Below, in pieces: positions 1 through 8,880 of a DNA stretch of 64,000 nucleotides. A program made the position numbers and the translations under genes. The notes under the pieces are model-generated. The model made no database searches. It saw only the letters and a program-made list of their open reading frames with translations, and was not told the DNA's origin. The DNA is from CALLPQ01 sp039819545 (lineage in GTDB: Bacteria > Pseudomonadota > Alphaproteobacteria > Caulobacterales > Parvularculaceae): positions 142,514-206,513 of the forward strand of contig JBCBRS010000005.1 in the NCBI GenBank assembly GCA_039819545.1. The letters are read 5' to 3'. The first letter of the stretch is position 1; every line of letters begins with the position of its first letter.

Positions 1-1220
1 AGCGCCATGCGCTGGTGAACGCCGAACCGGTGCTGTTCATCAACCACCACAAGGCCAAGAGCGCTGAACGCAACGCTTTCTTGAAACACCGCATGGGTTC
101 CGAGAAGGATATGAATATCGCCGCGCGCGAGCGCTGCCAGTTTTTGTTCGCGCGCTTTACCCTTGTCACGGCCCGTGAGCACGTCAATGACGATTTTCAG
201 CTGTGTACAGATGGGTTCAAGGCCTTCGAGATGCTGGCGCGCTAATATTTCCGTAGGCGCCATCAGCACGGCCTGATTGCCCGCTTCCACCGCAGCCAGC
301 ATCGCCATGAGCGCCACAATGGTTTTGCCGGAGCCCACATCCCCCTGTAACAGGCGGACCATGCGATGAGGCGTTGCCATATCCTCAAAAATATCGCCAA
401 GCGCGCTTTGCTGGGCACTGGTCAACGCATAAGGCAGGCTCCTTTTGGCTTGAGCCCGTAAGGTGCCGGTGCCTGTCTGGGCGATGCCTTTGACCTTGAC
501 CCGGTCACGGCGGATAAGCGCCAGGGCAAGCTGGTTTGCTAAAAACTCGTCATAGGCAAGGCGCAACCGATTCGGTGTTTGCAGGCCAAGGTCGCCGTCG
601 CTCTGCGGCTGGTGGAGGGCGACGATGGCCGCCTGCCAGCCTGGCCACTTGTGTTTTGCAAGCCAGCTTTCATCTTGCCATTCGTCGAGCGCAGGGACCT
701 GACCCACTGCCTGCACGACCGCCTTGCGCATAACCGCACCGGACAGACCAGCCGTTAGCGGATAAACCGGCTCAAACAGGGGCAGGTCATCGCTGCGCGC
801 CGGGTCCACAATATGATCCGGGTGGGTCATTTGTCGCCCGCCGCCAAACTCCTCCAGCCTGCCACTGATCAACCGCTTTTGCCCCTCCGGCAGGGCGCGT
901 TGTAAATAGTCCGTACGGGCATGAAAAAACACAAGGGTCATAAATCCTGTGTCGTCAGAGCAGATTATCCGGTAAGGCTGGCGCCGGTTTGGGGCGGGTT
1001 CATGGCGGTCCACATGCACCAGCATGGTGGCAAGGCCGCCAGCCTGCGCCTCGGCAATCTTTGGGCGAAAACTGCGGTCAATCAATCCAGCCGGCGGCGT
1101 GAGGACGAGATTGACAAGGCGCGGGCCCGCAACCTTATTGATAAGCGCGGCAACCTTTGGCCCCACGCCGGTCAGGCTGGTGGTGTCGCGAAACAGGGGA
1201 TTGAGAATCGACGGGCGCAT
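1..1220 (-). CDS. recG: ATP-dependent DNA helicase RecG (partial, C-terminus outside window)
   Basis: RecG unwinds branched DNA and remodels stalled replication forks. The frame starts at an ATG whose complement ends at 1220 and runs left out of the window, so about 406 N-terminal residues are visible of a protein usually near 700. The N-terminal wedge/OB region comes first, then the start of the helicase core. Walker A reads GDVGSGKT at about residues 293-300, and the Walker B box DEQHRFG falls at about residues 394-400, right at the window edge. It is divergent from sdhE with about 70 bp between the starts. recG beside sdhE and mfd is a common alphaproteobacterial arrangement. Identity is firm from the two helicase boxes. 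Confidence 0.95.
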   Translation of the reverse strand, partial: MRPSILNPLFRDTTSLTGVGPKVAALINKVAGPRLVNLVLTPPAGLIDRSFRPKIAEAQAGGLATMLVHVDRHEPAPNRRQPYRIICSDDTGFMTLVFFHARTDYLQRALPEGQKRLISGRLEEFGGGRQMTHPDHIVDPARSDDLPLFEPVYPLTAGLSGAVMRKAVVQAVGQVPALDEWQDESWLAKHKWPGWQAAIVALHQPQSDGDLGLQTPNRLRLAYDEFLANQLALALIRRDRVKVKGIAQTGTGTLRAQAKRSLPYALTSAQQSALGDIFEDMATPHRMVRLLQGDVGSGKTIVALMAMLAAVEAGNQAVLMAPTEILARQHLEGLEPICTQLKIVIDVLTGRDKGKAREQKLAALARGDIHILLGTHAVFQESVAFSALGLVVVDEQHRFGVHQRMA

Positions 1221-1291
1221 GGGCCGGAGTGTACCCGCTGCGGCGATCTCATCAATTGGCGGCGGCGGGACAATTGTGATACCCTCTATCA

Positions 1292-1579
1292 ATGGCAGAA
1301 GATATTAATACCCGGCGCAAACGTCTCCTCCACCAGGCAACCTATCGCGGCTTCAAGGAGGCCGATATTGTCATTGGCGGTTTTGCACGGGCGCACCTCT
1401 CGACCATGGAAACTGCTGAGCTTGATGAATTTGAGGCGCTGATCTCCTTTTCCGACAAGCAGCTTTATGAATGGCTGATGGGCAAGCAGGAACCACCGGC
1501 CAATATTATCGGCCCGGTCTTTGAGCGGATGCGCGCATTCGATGCGGCCAAGGCTGTACGCGAGATGACGGCGCAGTAA
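1292..1579 (+). CDS. sdhE: FAD assembly factor SdhE (succinate dehydrogenase flavinylation factor)
   Basis: This 95-residue protein belongs to the SdhE/YgfY (Sdh5) family, which promotes covalent attachment of FAD to the succinate dehydrogenase flavoprotein. The signature RGxxE motif is present as RGFKE at residues 19-23, and the length is normal. The C-terminal half is a short helical segment with LYEWLMGKQEP, typical of the family. It is transcribed divergently from recG out of a short shared promoter region. The ATG at 1292 is the only sensible start. It acts in the cytoplasm on apo-SdhA; no sdh genes are in this window. Confidence 0.93.
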   Translation: MAEDINTRRKRLLHQATYRGFKEADIVIGGFARAHLSTMETAELDEFEALISFSDKQLYEWLMGKQEPPANIIGPVFERMRAFDAAKAVREMTAQ

Positions 1580-1805
1580 TGTCTTCGTATTTTGACCCTC
1601 GGGTTCTGAGGCCGTTGAAACAGCCCCGGGATCACGTCTGGCCACTCGGAGTATGGGATTATGAAGCCGAATTTCCGGGCTTGATACGCGGTGCAGATTA
1701 GCAGGCTCGAGATTTGCACGGCCAGACGTTGAGGATGTTTGCCCCGGGCAATTAATGCTATTGCCTCCGCAAGTCCCCACCACGAGCCATTGACCCGCCA
1801 CCAAC

Positions 1806-2630
1806 ATGAGATACTCCATGGACAGCGCCCCTGAAATCGATCCCCAACATCAAGATCCGAAAAATATCCGTACCCTGTTGACTGTGATGGCGCGGCTGCG
1901 TGCGCCCGGCGGGTGCCCGTGGGATGTGGAACAGACGTTTGATACGATTGCGCCTTTTACTATTGAAGAAGCGTATGAGGTCGCCGACGCCATCGCGCGA
2001 AATGACCTGACTGACCTGAAGGAGGAGCTCGGCGATCTTTTGTTCCAGACTGTCTTTCATGCGCAGATGGCGAGCGAGGTCGATGCCTTTACGTTTGACG
2101 ATGTAGTCGAGGCGGTCACGACCAAGATGATCCGGCGACACCCACATGTTTTTGGCGATGACAAAACGCGGACGCAAGAAGAACAAGGACGGGCCTGGGA
2201 AGAAATGAAGGCCGCTGAACGCGCGGCAAAGGGCAAGACCAGCCTGCTTGATGATGTACCGTTCGGATTGCCGGCCTTGACCCGGGCGGTCAAACTTCAA
2301 AAACGCGCAGCCCGGATTGGGTTTGACTGGCCGTCAGCGCGCGAGGTGCTCCACAAGATCAATGAGGAGACAAAGGAGCTTGCGGACGCCGTGGATCAGG
2401 ATGATCCTGATGCCATCGAAGACGAGTTCGGCGATCTTCTTTTCGTGCTGGCTAACCTGTCCCGCCATCTGAAGATTGATCCGGAACATGCATTACGCCG
2501 CGCCAATGAGAAATTCTCCCGCCGGTTCCGCGCCGTGGAAACACGGCACAATGGCGCAGAGGAAAAACCCGACCTTGAGACCATGGAAGCGTGGTGGGTC
2601 GACGCCAAAGCGACTGAAAAAAACCGGTAA
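1806..2630 (+). CDS. mazG: Nucleoside triphosphate pyrophosphohydrolase MazG
   Basis: MazG hydrolyses NTPs and dNTPs to monophosphates plus pyrophosphate and acts as a house-cleaning enzyme. The 274-residue protein has the expected two MazG repeats. The first carries PGGCPWD (about 34-40), EEAYE (54-58) and KEELGDLL (72-79). The second, near residues 185-225, has NEETKELADA and DEFGDLLF. These acidic residues bind magnesium in the family. ATG at 1806 gives the longest form; a second ATG at 1818 would remove four residues. It ends 16 bp from the convergent mfd gene. A gap of about 225 bp separates it from sdhE, so it probably has its own promoter. Confidence 0.93.
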   Translation: MRYSMDSAPEIDPQHQDPKNIRTLLTVMARLRAPGGCPWDVEQTFDTIAPFTIEEAYEVADAIARNDLTDLKEELGDLLFQTVFHAQMASEVDAFTFDDVVEAVTTKMIRRHPHVFGDDKTRTQEEQGRAWEEMKAAERAAKGKTSLLDDVPFGLPALTRAVKLQKRAARIGFDWPSAREVLHKINEETKELADAVDQDDPDAIEDEFGDLLFVLANLSRHLKIDPEHALRRANEKFSRRFRAVETRHNGAEEKPDLETMEAWWVDAKATEKNR

Positions 2631-2646
2631 GCGCCGGGTAGAAGGT

Positions 2647-5600
2647 CTAATGCCCGGCACCTTCCGTGTCCTGCGCGATATCGAGGAGCAGGCTCAAAAC
2701 GCGGCGACACCCTTTCAGACGGGCACGCTCATCGGGCCATTCCTGTTTGAAGACAACTTTTTGATCGGGCCGCAATTTCACATCATAGGGCGAGGTCGCA
2801 ATAAACTGAACCAAGCCAGCGGGGTTCGCAAACGCGTTATTGCGGAAGGAAACCACGGCGCCTTTGGGCCCTGCATCAATCTTTGCCACGCCTGCTTTGC
2901 GGCAAAGGCCTTTTATCGCCACGATCTCCATAAGGTAGCTGACCTCCGACGGCATCGGACCGAACCGGTCGATCAATTCAGCGGCAAAGCCGTCCAGATC
3001 TTCCTGTTCCGTCAAGTCGCCAAGACGGCGATAGAGCGCCATGCGCACATCAAGGTCGGCCACATAATGATCGGGGATGAGCACCGCCGTACCGATATTG
3101 ATTTGCGGTGACCAGCTGGCGTCACTGGTTGCCTCGCCGTCTTTGAGTTCGGCGACCGCCTCTTCCAGCATATGCTGGTACAGCTCTACGCCAACTTCTT
3201 TTACGTGACCCGATTGCTCCTCACCCAGAAGATTACCGGCCCCGCGAATATCAAGATCGTGGGAGGCAAGCGTAAAGCCCGCGCCGAGCGTATCGAGCGA
3301 CTGCATCACTTTAAGACGCCGCTCCGCCCCTGGGGTGAGTTTCTTGCGCGCCGGGACGGTCAGGTAGGCATAAGCGCGCTGTTTCGAGCGCCCGACCCGG
3401 CCTCGGATCTGATAAAGCTGCGCCAGGCCGAAAAGATCAGCCTTATGAACAATCAGCGTATTGGCTGCGGGAATATCGAGCCCGGATTCGATGATGGTTG
3501 TGGCCACCAGTACATCAAACTGCCCCTCATAGAAGGCCGTCATGATATCTTCCAGCTCACCGGCAGCCATTTGTCCGTGGGCGGTCTTGAATTTGAGCTC
3601 CGGCATTTGCGCGGTGAGGAATTCTGCCACGTCGGTGAGATCACTAATACGCGGGACCACATAAAAACTCTGCCCGCCGCGATAGTGTTCGCGCAGCAAG
3701 GTCTCGCGCGCTACCACCGGATCGAACGGCCCTACGGTGGTGCGCACGGCCAGCCGGTCCACCGGCGGTGTGGCAATCAGCGACAGATCGCGAATGCCCG
3801 TCATGGCAAGTTGCAAGGTTCGCGGGATCGGTGTTGCGGTCAGCGTCAAGACGTGCGTATCGGCGCGGAATTCTTTCAGGCGCTCTTTGTGCTTCACGCC
3901 GAAATGCTGTTCCTCATCAACGATGATCAGGCCAAGATCGCGAAACTTGGTGGACTTTGAAAGAAGGGCGTGGGTACCAACAACAATATCAATGGTACCA
4001 TCGTCCATACCGGTGCGGGTGGCGCTCATGCTCTTGGTGCTGACCATCCTGGAAAGCTGGCCGATCCTGACCGGAAAGCCCTTGAACCGCTCGGTAAAAT
4101 TCTTGAAATGCTGACGAACGAGGAGCGTTGTGGGCGCGATAACCGCAACCTGTTTACCGGATAGCGCCGTAATAAACGCCGCCCGTAAGGCAACCTCGGT
4201 TTTGCCAAAACCCACATCACCGCAAACAAGGCGATCCATGGGTGTGCCCTTGGCGAGGTCTTCGGTCACTGCGGCAATGGCATTTAATTGATCTTCGGTT
4301 TCCGCATAAGGAAAGCGTGCGCAGAATTCATCATAGGCCCCCTCCGGCGGCATGATTGCGGCGGCTTTTTTCATGGCGCGCTGGGCAGCGATCTTGATCA
4401 GCTGCTCCGCCAGCATGCGGATGCGCGCTTTCATCTTCGATTTGCGCGCTTGCCACGCGGCTCCGCCCAGCCGATCTAATTGGCTATCATTGCCGGTTTC
4501 GCTGGTATCTGATCCGTATCGGGAGAGAAGATCGATATTCTCCACTGGCAGATAGAGCTTGTCGCCGCCCGCATAAACCAGGAGAAGGCAATCGTGCGGG
4601 GCGCCTTGCACTTCCAGTGTTTCGAGCCCGTCATAGCGCCCAATACCGTGCTCCACATGGACCACGAGATCACTAACACTCAAGGACGCCGCCTCGGTCA
4701 GGAAGTTATCGGCCCGCTTGCGCCGCGTCTTGCGCACCAGCCGGTCGCCGAGAATATCCTGCTCGGAGATGAAAACGAGACCCGGTACTTCAAACCCGGT
4801 TTCAAGACCTAGAACCGCCGTACACGGTGTATCTTGCGTTCGGTCAATCGCCGCCATGGTGGTCACATGGTCAATCGAGCCCAGACCATGGTCACCAAGC
4901 ACAGACCGCATACGGTCGGCGGAGCCTTCTGACCAGCACGCGATGATGGCCTTGCGCCCGCCCGCGCGCTGATCGTCTATATGGATTTTGACTGCATCAA
5001 AGACATTGAGTTTTTCTGCGGCGCGCTCGGCGGCAAAACTGCGTCCCACGCGGCCTTGCATGGAGAAGGCCCGGCGCCCCGCTGCGGCAGAAAAAGGCGA
5101 GAGCGTACGCACTTTTGCGGTTTGCAGGTGGCCCGCAAAATCCTCCGTTGTCAGATAGAGTGCCTCCGGCGGCAATGGGCGATAGGCGGGCGCAGCAAAG
5201 GCGTTATCCTTGCCTTTGGGCTGCGCCATCTGCAAATCTTCCGCCCGCGCCGCATAATAATCCTGAACGGAGGAAAGGCGCTCGTCGCCAGCCTCCGCGC
5301 TCAGATGTTCCGTGATGATCAGGGCCTCATCGGCGAAATCGAAGAGGGTGTCTTTCGTCTCATAGAAGAGCGGCAGCCAATGCTCCATACCGGCATGGTT
5401 GCGCCCCGCACTCACCGCCTCATAGACCGGGTCATCACTTGCCGGTCCAAAGGTCGCCACATAGGCTGTGCGAAACCGGGAGATCGCATCGGGCGTTAAC
5501 AGGACTTCGCTGGCGGCGGCAAGATCAACGCGCTTAAGCTGACGTGTGGTCCGCTGCGTCGCCGCATCAAAGGCGCGGATCGACTCCAGGCTGTCACCAA

Positions 5601-6183
5601 AAAAATCAAGTCGGATGGGTTCATCTGCACCCGGCGGAAATATATCCATCAGCCCGCCGCGTACGGCAAACTCCCCCGGCTCGCGCACCGTACTGGCGCG
5701 CGTATAGCCATTCGCGGCAAGATAACCCATGAGGCTATCCATATCCACGTCGCTGCCCGGTTTTGCGCCAAACCCGGCCGACGCAATGACGTCGCGCGGC
5801 GGGGTACGCTGCAAAATGGCATTGATGGCCGTGACAATGATCAAGGGGCCATCATTTTGTTTGTGCGCGCTCATCATGGCGAGCGTTGCCATGCGTTGGG
5901 AGGAGACTGCACTGGACGGCGACACCCGGTCATAGGGTAGGCAGTCCCACGCGGGATAGTCGAGCGTCGGTATATCAGGGGCAAAAAACTGCAACGCTTC
6001 GCGCATGGCATTGGCCCGGGCGGCGTCCCGCGCCACGTACAAAATGATCCCCTCGTGATGGGCCGCCGCATCGCACACCGCCATGGCATCAACCCCATCG
6101 GGCGCATCATGGATGGTGAGCGTACCCGCCTGCGACCAGGCCTCTCGCGCGCTCATGATAGCGGTTCCGGATGTCATGCTCAT
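2647..6183 (-). CDS. mfd: Transcription-repair coupling factor Mfd
   Basis: Mfd removes RNA polymerase stalled at DNA lesions and recruits UvrA for strand-specific excision repair. The order is typical: UvrB-homology region, RNA-polymerase interaction domain, then a RecG-like translocase core with GDVGFGKTE (Walker A, about residue 655) and VDEEQHFGV (about residue 755), TATPIPRTL, and the C-terminal TRCF domain. An open frame extends to 6309, but the extra 42 residues look unlike any Mfd N-terminus. The ATG at 6183 gives 1178 residues, close to the family's usual 1150-1180; ATGs at 6177 and 6156 are alternatives, and none has a strong ribosome binding site. It is convergent with mazG. Confidence 0.95.
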   Translation of the reverse strand: MSMTSGTAIMSAREAWSQAGTLTIHDAPDGVDAMAVCDAAAHHEGIILYVARDAARANAMREALQFFAPDIPTLDYPAWDCLPYDRVSPSSAVSSQRMATLAMMSAHKQNDGPLIIVTAINAILQRTPPRDVIASAGFGAKPGSDVDMDSLMGYLAANGYTRASTVREPGEFAVRGGLMDIFPPGADEPIRLDFFGDSLESIRAFDAATQRTTRQLKRVDLAAASEVLLTPDAISRFRTAYVATFGPASDDPVYEAVSAGRNHAGMEHWLPLFYETKDTLFDFADEALIITEHLSAEAGDERLSSVQDYYAARAEDLQMAQPKGKDNAFAAPAYRPLPPEALYLTTEDFAGHLQTAKVRTLSPFSAAAGRRAFSMQGRVGRSFAAERAAEKLNVFDAVKIHIDDQRAGGRKAIIACWSEGSADRMRSVLGDHGLGSIDHVTTMAAIDRTQDTPCTAVLGLETGFEVPGLVFISEQDILGDRLVRKTRRKRADNFLTEAASLSVSDLVVHVEHGIGRYDGLETLEVQGAPHDCLLLVYAGGDKLYLPVENIDLLSRYGSDTSETGNDSQLDRLGGAAWQARKSKMKARIRMLAEQLIKIAAQRAMKKAAAIMPPEGAYDEFCARFPYAETEDQLNAIAAVTEDLAKGTPMDRLVCGDVGFGKTEVALRAAFITALSGKQVAVIAPTTLLVRQHFKNFTERFKGFPVRIGQLSRMVSTKSMSATRTGMDDGTIDIVVGTHALLSKSTKFRDLGLIIVDEEQHFGVKHKERLKEFRADTHVLTLTATPIPRTLQLAMTGIRDLSLIATPPVDRLAVRTTVGPFDPVVARETLLREHYRGGQSFYVVPRISDLTDVAEFLTAQMPELKFKTAHGQMAAGELEDIMTAFYEGQFDVLVATTIIESGLDIPAANTLIVHKADLFGLAQLYQIRGRVGRSKQRAYAYLTVPARKKLTPGAERRLKVMQSLDTLGAGFTLASHDLDIRGAGNLLGEEQSGHVKEVGVELYQHMLEEAVAELKDGEATSDASWSPQINIGTAVLIPDHYVADLDVRMALYRRLGDLTEQEDLDGFAAELIDRFGPMPSEVSYLMEIVAIKGLCRKAGVAKIDAGPKGAVVSFRNNAFANPAGLVQFIATSPYDVKLRPDQKVVFKQEWPDERARLKGCRRVLSLLLDIAQDTEGAGH

Positions 6184-6387
6184 AAGAGGTCTGCCATAGC
6201 AAAAGGCGCGATCACCGAAAGTAATGATCGCGTTTAACAAGAGGCGTGGTGGTAGGGCGATGTCTGGCGCAACGCAAGGAAGATCGGGTTGGTCGGCGCG
6301 GTGTAACAACGCGGTTGGGAGGTTTTGGTCACAGGTCTGAGGTCTGCACTTCGGTTGACCGGGGTCTGTCTGCGCGGGTTTGGCGGA

Positions 6388-6951
6388 TCAGCTCCCCGAT
6401 CTATGATGATCGGAGGAGCCGTTACTGCCACCCGCGGGCGCATTGCGGTGAACCGGTACGCGCACCGACATCATTCCAGCGTTTTCAAAAGTCAGTGTAA
6501 GCTCAAACGTGGTGTCAGCCTCCAGCGGTGCCTTTACCCCGATGAGCATCACGTGCAGGCCGCCGGATTCAAAGGCGAGCGGCGTGGCTTGAGCGACTGC
6601 CAGCGACGGCATTGGCACCATGGCGCGCCGGCCGGATGCGTCTGTTCTCGTCTCATGGATTTCCGTGGCATCGGCAATTGCTGTCTCTGCCTTGAGGAGC
6701 GTGTCGGCCTCTGCGCCGGGACACAGCATAAAGTAAATCGCGCTGGTGCCGCCAACAGCGAGGGCGGGGCGTGCCCAGGGTGAGACCACTGTTGGTGCTT
6801 GTGCGTCCTGACCGGCGCACGCGCTCGCCCCGGGTGGGGACACTGTGCGCACGTTTGCACTCTCGCCCTCTTCGCCCTGTGAACAGGCAGAAAGAAGCGC
6901 CAACGCGCCAAGGCGGGCCAAGCGCCGGCCAGTGGAAAAAGACAGGGTCAT
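6388..6951 (-). CDS. PCu(A)C-family periplasmic copper chaperone lipoprotein
   Basis: This 187-residue exported protein matches the PCu(A)C (DUF461) family, which carries Cu(I) in the periplasm to cytochrome oxidase assembly. The defining pattern H-x11-M-x21-H-x-M is exact: the first His is in EIHETRTD, the Met in RRAMVPM, and the last pair in GGLHVML. The N-terminus has an RR-containing n-region, a hydrophobic stretch and LLSAC, a lipobox, so the mature protein is probably a membrane-anchored lipoprotein. Start: ATG at 6951 preceded by GGAGG about 8 bases upstream. The longer open frame to 7020 is not supported. No SCO or cytochrome oxidase gene lies beside it. Confidence 0.9.
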   Translation of the reverse strand: MTLSFSTGRRLARLGALALLSACSQGEEGESANVRTVSPPGASACAGQDAQAPTVVSPWARPALAVGGTSAIYFMLCPGAEADTLLKAETAIADATEIHETRTDASGRRAMVPMPSLAVAQATPLAFESGGLHVMLIGVKAPLEADTTFELTLTFENAGMMSVRVPVHRNAPAGGSNGSSDHHRSGS

Positions 6952-7149
6952 GGGAAAGCCTCCAGATTGGCACCGAAGTACCGACGAAAACCTACCGATA
7001 GATAAGATGCAGAGCGCCAATTGCGATGCGACAGTTTAGGAAATTGATCGCCCGCCGCCGCGCCAGCCGCGCAAAAAAACAGGGGTAGTTGTTGGCCTGC
7101 GAGAAATCACGTAAACCCCACCAACCATCACTCTTGCGGGACCGACGCC

Positions 7150-7362
7150 ATGAATGCTTCTGAAATTGCACGCTTGAAAACTTACTTTGTCGAAAAATTC
7201 GGACTGACAACCATCGATATCCGCGCGCGTGAGCGCAAAACCGATTCGGCGGAAGTTTATCTGGGCGATGAATTTATCGGCGTGATCTTTCGCGACGATG
7301 AGGATGGCGACGTGTCCTACGATTTCAACATGGCCATTCTGGAAATTGATTTGCCGGAATAG
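7150..7362 (+). CDS. DUF3126 family protein
   Basis: This is a small acidic protein of 70 residues that I recognise as DUF3126, a short family found in alphaproteobacteria without an assigned function. It has one helix (ARLKTYFVEKF) followed by a predicted beta sheet, with YLGDEFIGVI and the conserved-looking ending MAILEIDLPE. No signal peptide or membrane segment is visible, so it is probably cytoplasmic. It is divergent from the copper chaperone gene and is followed after about 35 bp by a membrane protein gene on the same strand, possibly in one transcript. The function is unknown. Confidence 0.85.
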   Translation: MNASEIARLKTYFVEKFGLTTIDIRARERKTDSAEVYLGDEFIGVIFRDDEDGDVSYDFNMAILEIDLPE

Positions 7363-7398
7363 CGTTTGCCCCGTGCGCCATCGAGGCCGGAGGCATCC

Positions 7399-8793
7399 AT
7401 GAAGGATCGGGCTCAAAAACCCCTCATCCGTGCGATCGTCAATCGCCCTTTCCTCCTGACCCTGACCGTTTGCGTGGGCTTATTTACACTCGCTTATACC
7501 GGGGATCAGCCGACTGAGGGGGGTAGTCGGGCGATCCTCCAGACTGCGTTTGGTCTTTTCGCGCTGATGGTGTTTGCCATAGGTGTACAAATCCTCGCTC
7601 ATCGCTCCTTGATGCTTGCGCTTGGTGCCGCAATCGTCTGGGTGGTCAGTGCGGGTGTTTTGGCTGCTCCGCTGGTTGCGGCGACGGACGATCCGGTGAT
7701 GGCATGCCTCATCGCGGCTGTGGGGATTATGCTCATGGGTTGTGGTGCTGTTTTTTGTCGCCGGATCGGGCTTGCCACCTTGCTTGCGCCCGGGCTGTTT
7801 ATTCTCGCCGGGTTCGCCACGGCTGGGCTTGGAATTGTGGGCCCCTTTGTCCACGCGCTTGGGGCAACAACCGTGATGATCATCAGCATACTGCTTGCCC
7901 ATAGCGTGGATCAGGCGCACCTGCAGGGTTATCGACCGGCACCAGCGGCAGGAGAGGCCCTGAATCAAACCGCAAGCTACGGATTTTTTGCATTGCTTTT
8001 CGCGATGGGGGTTGGGCTTGCCTTCCTCGTCGTCAAACAAGGAGACCTGTTGTCATCACTGGCATCCGGTGCATTCGATCCATGGCGCTTTTTTGTCAGT
8101 ATAGGTCTTTTTAGCCTGCCAGCCTTGCTTCTTCTGCCGGGGCTCCTCTGGCTGTCTCACGGGGTTGACCAGCAAATTCACGGGGGTCAGGTCGGTCGCT
8201 TTGATGCGCTTATCCCGGCTGTGTGGGCGCGTTTTCGTACGTTTTATGCGATACAGACGAGCTATGGCATTCTCGCAATCGCTGTTGTCTTGCTGATTTC
8301 GTCACTTTTTTTGACACCGCTGTCGGCTATTGGACCCATCTTGGTCGGTGGGCTTTTTCTCAGCATCGTTGTGGGGATCGCGTTTTTCTCATTGCGTGCG
8401 TTCATCATGGCCGCAAGCCTGTTGGTCTTGGGGGGTGGTCTTGGCACGGCGATAGACAGCTTCATTTTTACGCCAGTGTTGCCTGTGCCTGATCGGCTGG
8501 CGGGCCTTTATTTTGCAGCACTGGTCCTCGCCATTCCGGCGCAGCATTTCATGCAGGTGAGCAGCGATAGCAAATATCGGCGGACAGTCATGGCCACCGT
8601 GATACAGCGCACGGCCGGTCCGGCGCTGCTGGCCGCCGGGCTCGTACTCTCAATTTTGAGTCTTGTCTCCATCACCAGCCTTTGGCCACAGGCTGTGCTT
8701 GTGGCGCGCTGGCTCTCGGTCATTTTCGCATTGAGCTTTTTTATGGGCCCGGCGGTGATGGTGGTACTTTCGTCGCGATACGGAAAATATTGA
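7399..8793 (+). CDS. Polytopic integral membrane protein of unknown function
   Basis: This protein of 464 residues is almost entirely hydrophobic, with about 12 predicted membrane-spanning stretches separated by short loops. The only sizeable polar loops are around residues 175-190 (DQAHLQGYRPAPAAGEAL) and 255-290. I do not recognise a transporter signature, ATP-binding site or catalytic motif. The start is the ATG at 7399, preceded by GGAGG; an upstream in-frame TTG at 7366 is less likely. It follows DUF3126 closely and ends about 90 bp from the convergent exosortase gene. It could be a permease or flippase-like protein, but nothing in the sequence decides this. Confidence 0.75.
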   Translation: MKDRAQKPLIRAIVNRPFLLTLTVCVGLFTLAYTGDQPTEGGSRAILQTAFGLFALMVFAIGVQILAHRSLMLALGAAIVWVVSAGVLAAPLVAATDDPVMACLIAAVGIMLMGCGAVFCRRIGLATLLAPGLFILAGFATAGLGIVGPFVHALGATTVMIISILLAHSVDQAHLQGYRPAPAAGEALNQTASYGFFALLFAMGVGLAFLVVKQGDLLSSLASGAFDPWRFFVSIGLFSLPALLLLPGLLWLSHGVDQQIHGGQVGRFDALIPAVWARFRTFYAIQTSYGILAIAVVLLISSLFLTPLSAIGPILVGGLFLSIVVGIAFFSLRAFIMAASLLVLGGGLGTAIDSFIFTPVLPVPDRLAGLYFAALVLAIPAQHFMQVSSDSKYRRTVMATVIQRTAGPALLAAGLVLSILSLVSITSLWPQAVLVARWLSVIFALSFFMGPAVMVVLSSRYGKY

Positions 8794-8846
8794 CCACCCT
8801 TGTTGCGAAGGGCCCGTTTCGGCGGGTTCGCACTTCGTGGAAACTG

Positions 8847-8866
8847 ATCCGGGTCAAGCCCGGGCA
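8847..8866. repeat. Single half-copy of the dispersed GC-rich palindromic repeat
   Basis: Between the ends of two convergent genes lies CCGGGTCAAGCCCGGG, an imperfect inverted repeat. On the other strand it reads like the left half-element of the copy at 36422-36440 (CCCGGGCTTGA...CCGG). It is probably a degenerate solitary member of the repeat family described at 13437-13870. Confidence 0.55.
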
Positions 8867-8880
8867 TCCCGAGAGAATTT

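Noticed and set aside
1580..1805. Possible degenerate copy of the palindromic repeat between sdhE and mazG (CCCCGGGATCACG and TTTCCGGGCTTGATACGCGG)
   Set aside because: Only short core matches remain and no paired arms are present, so I did not annotate it.
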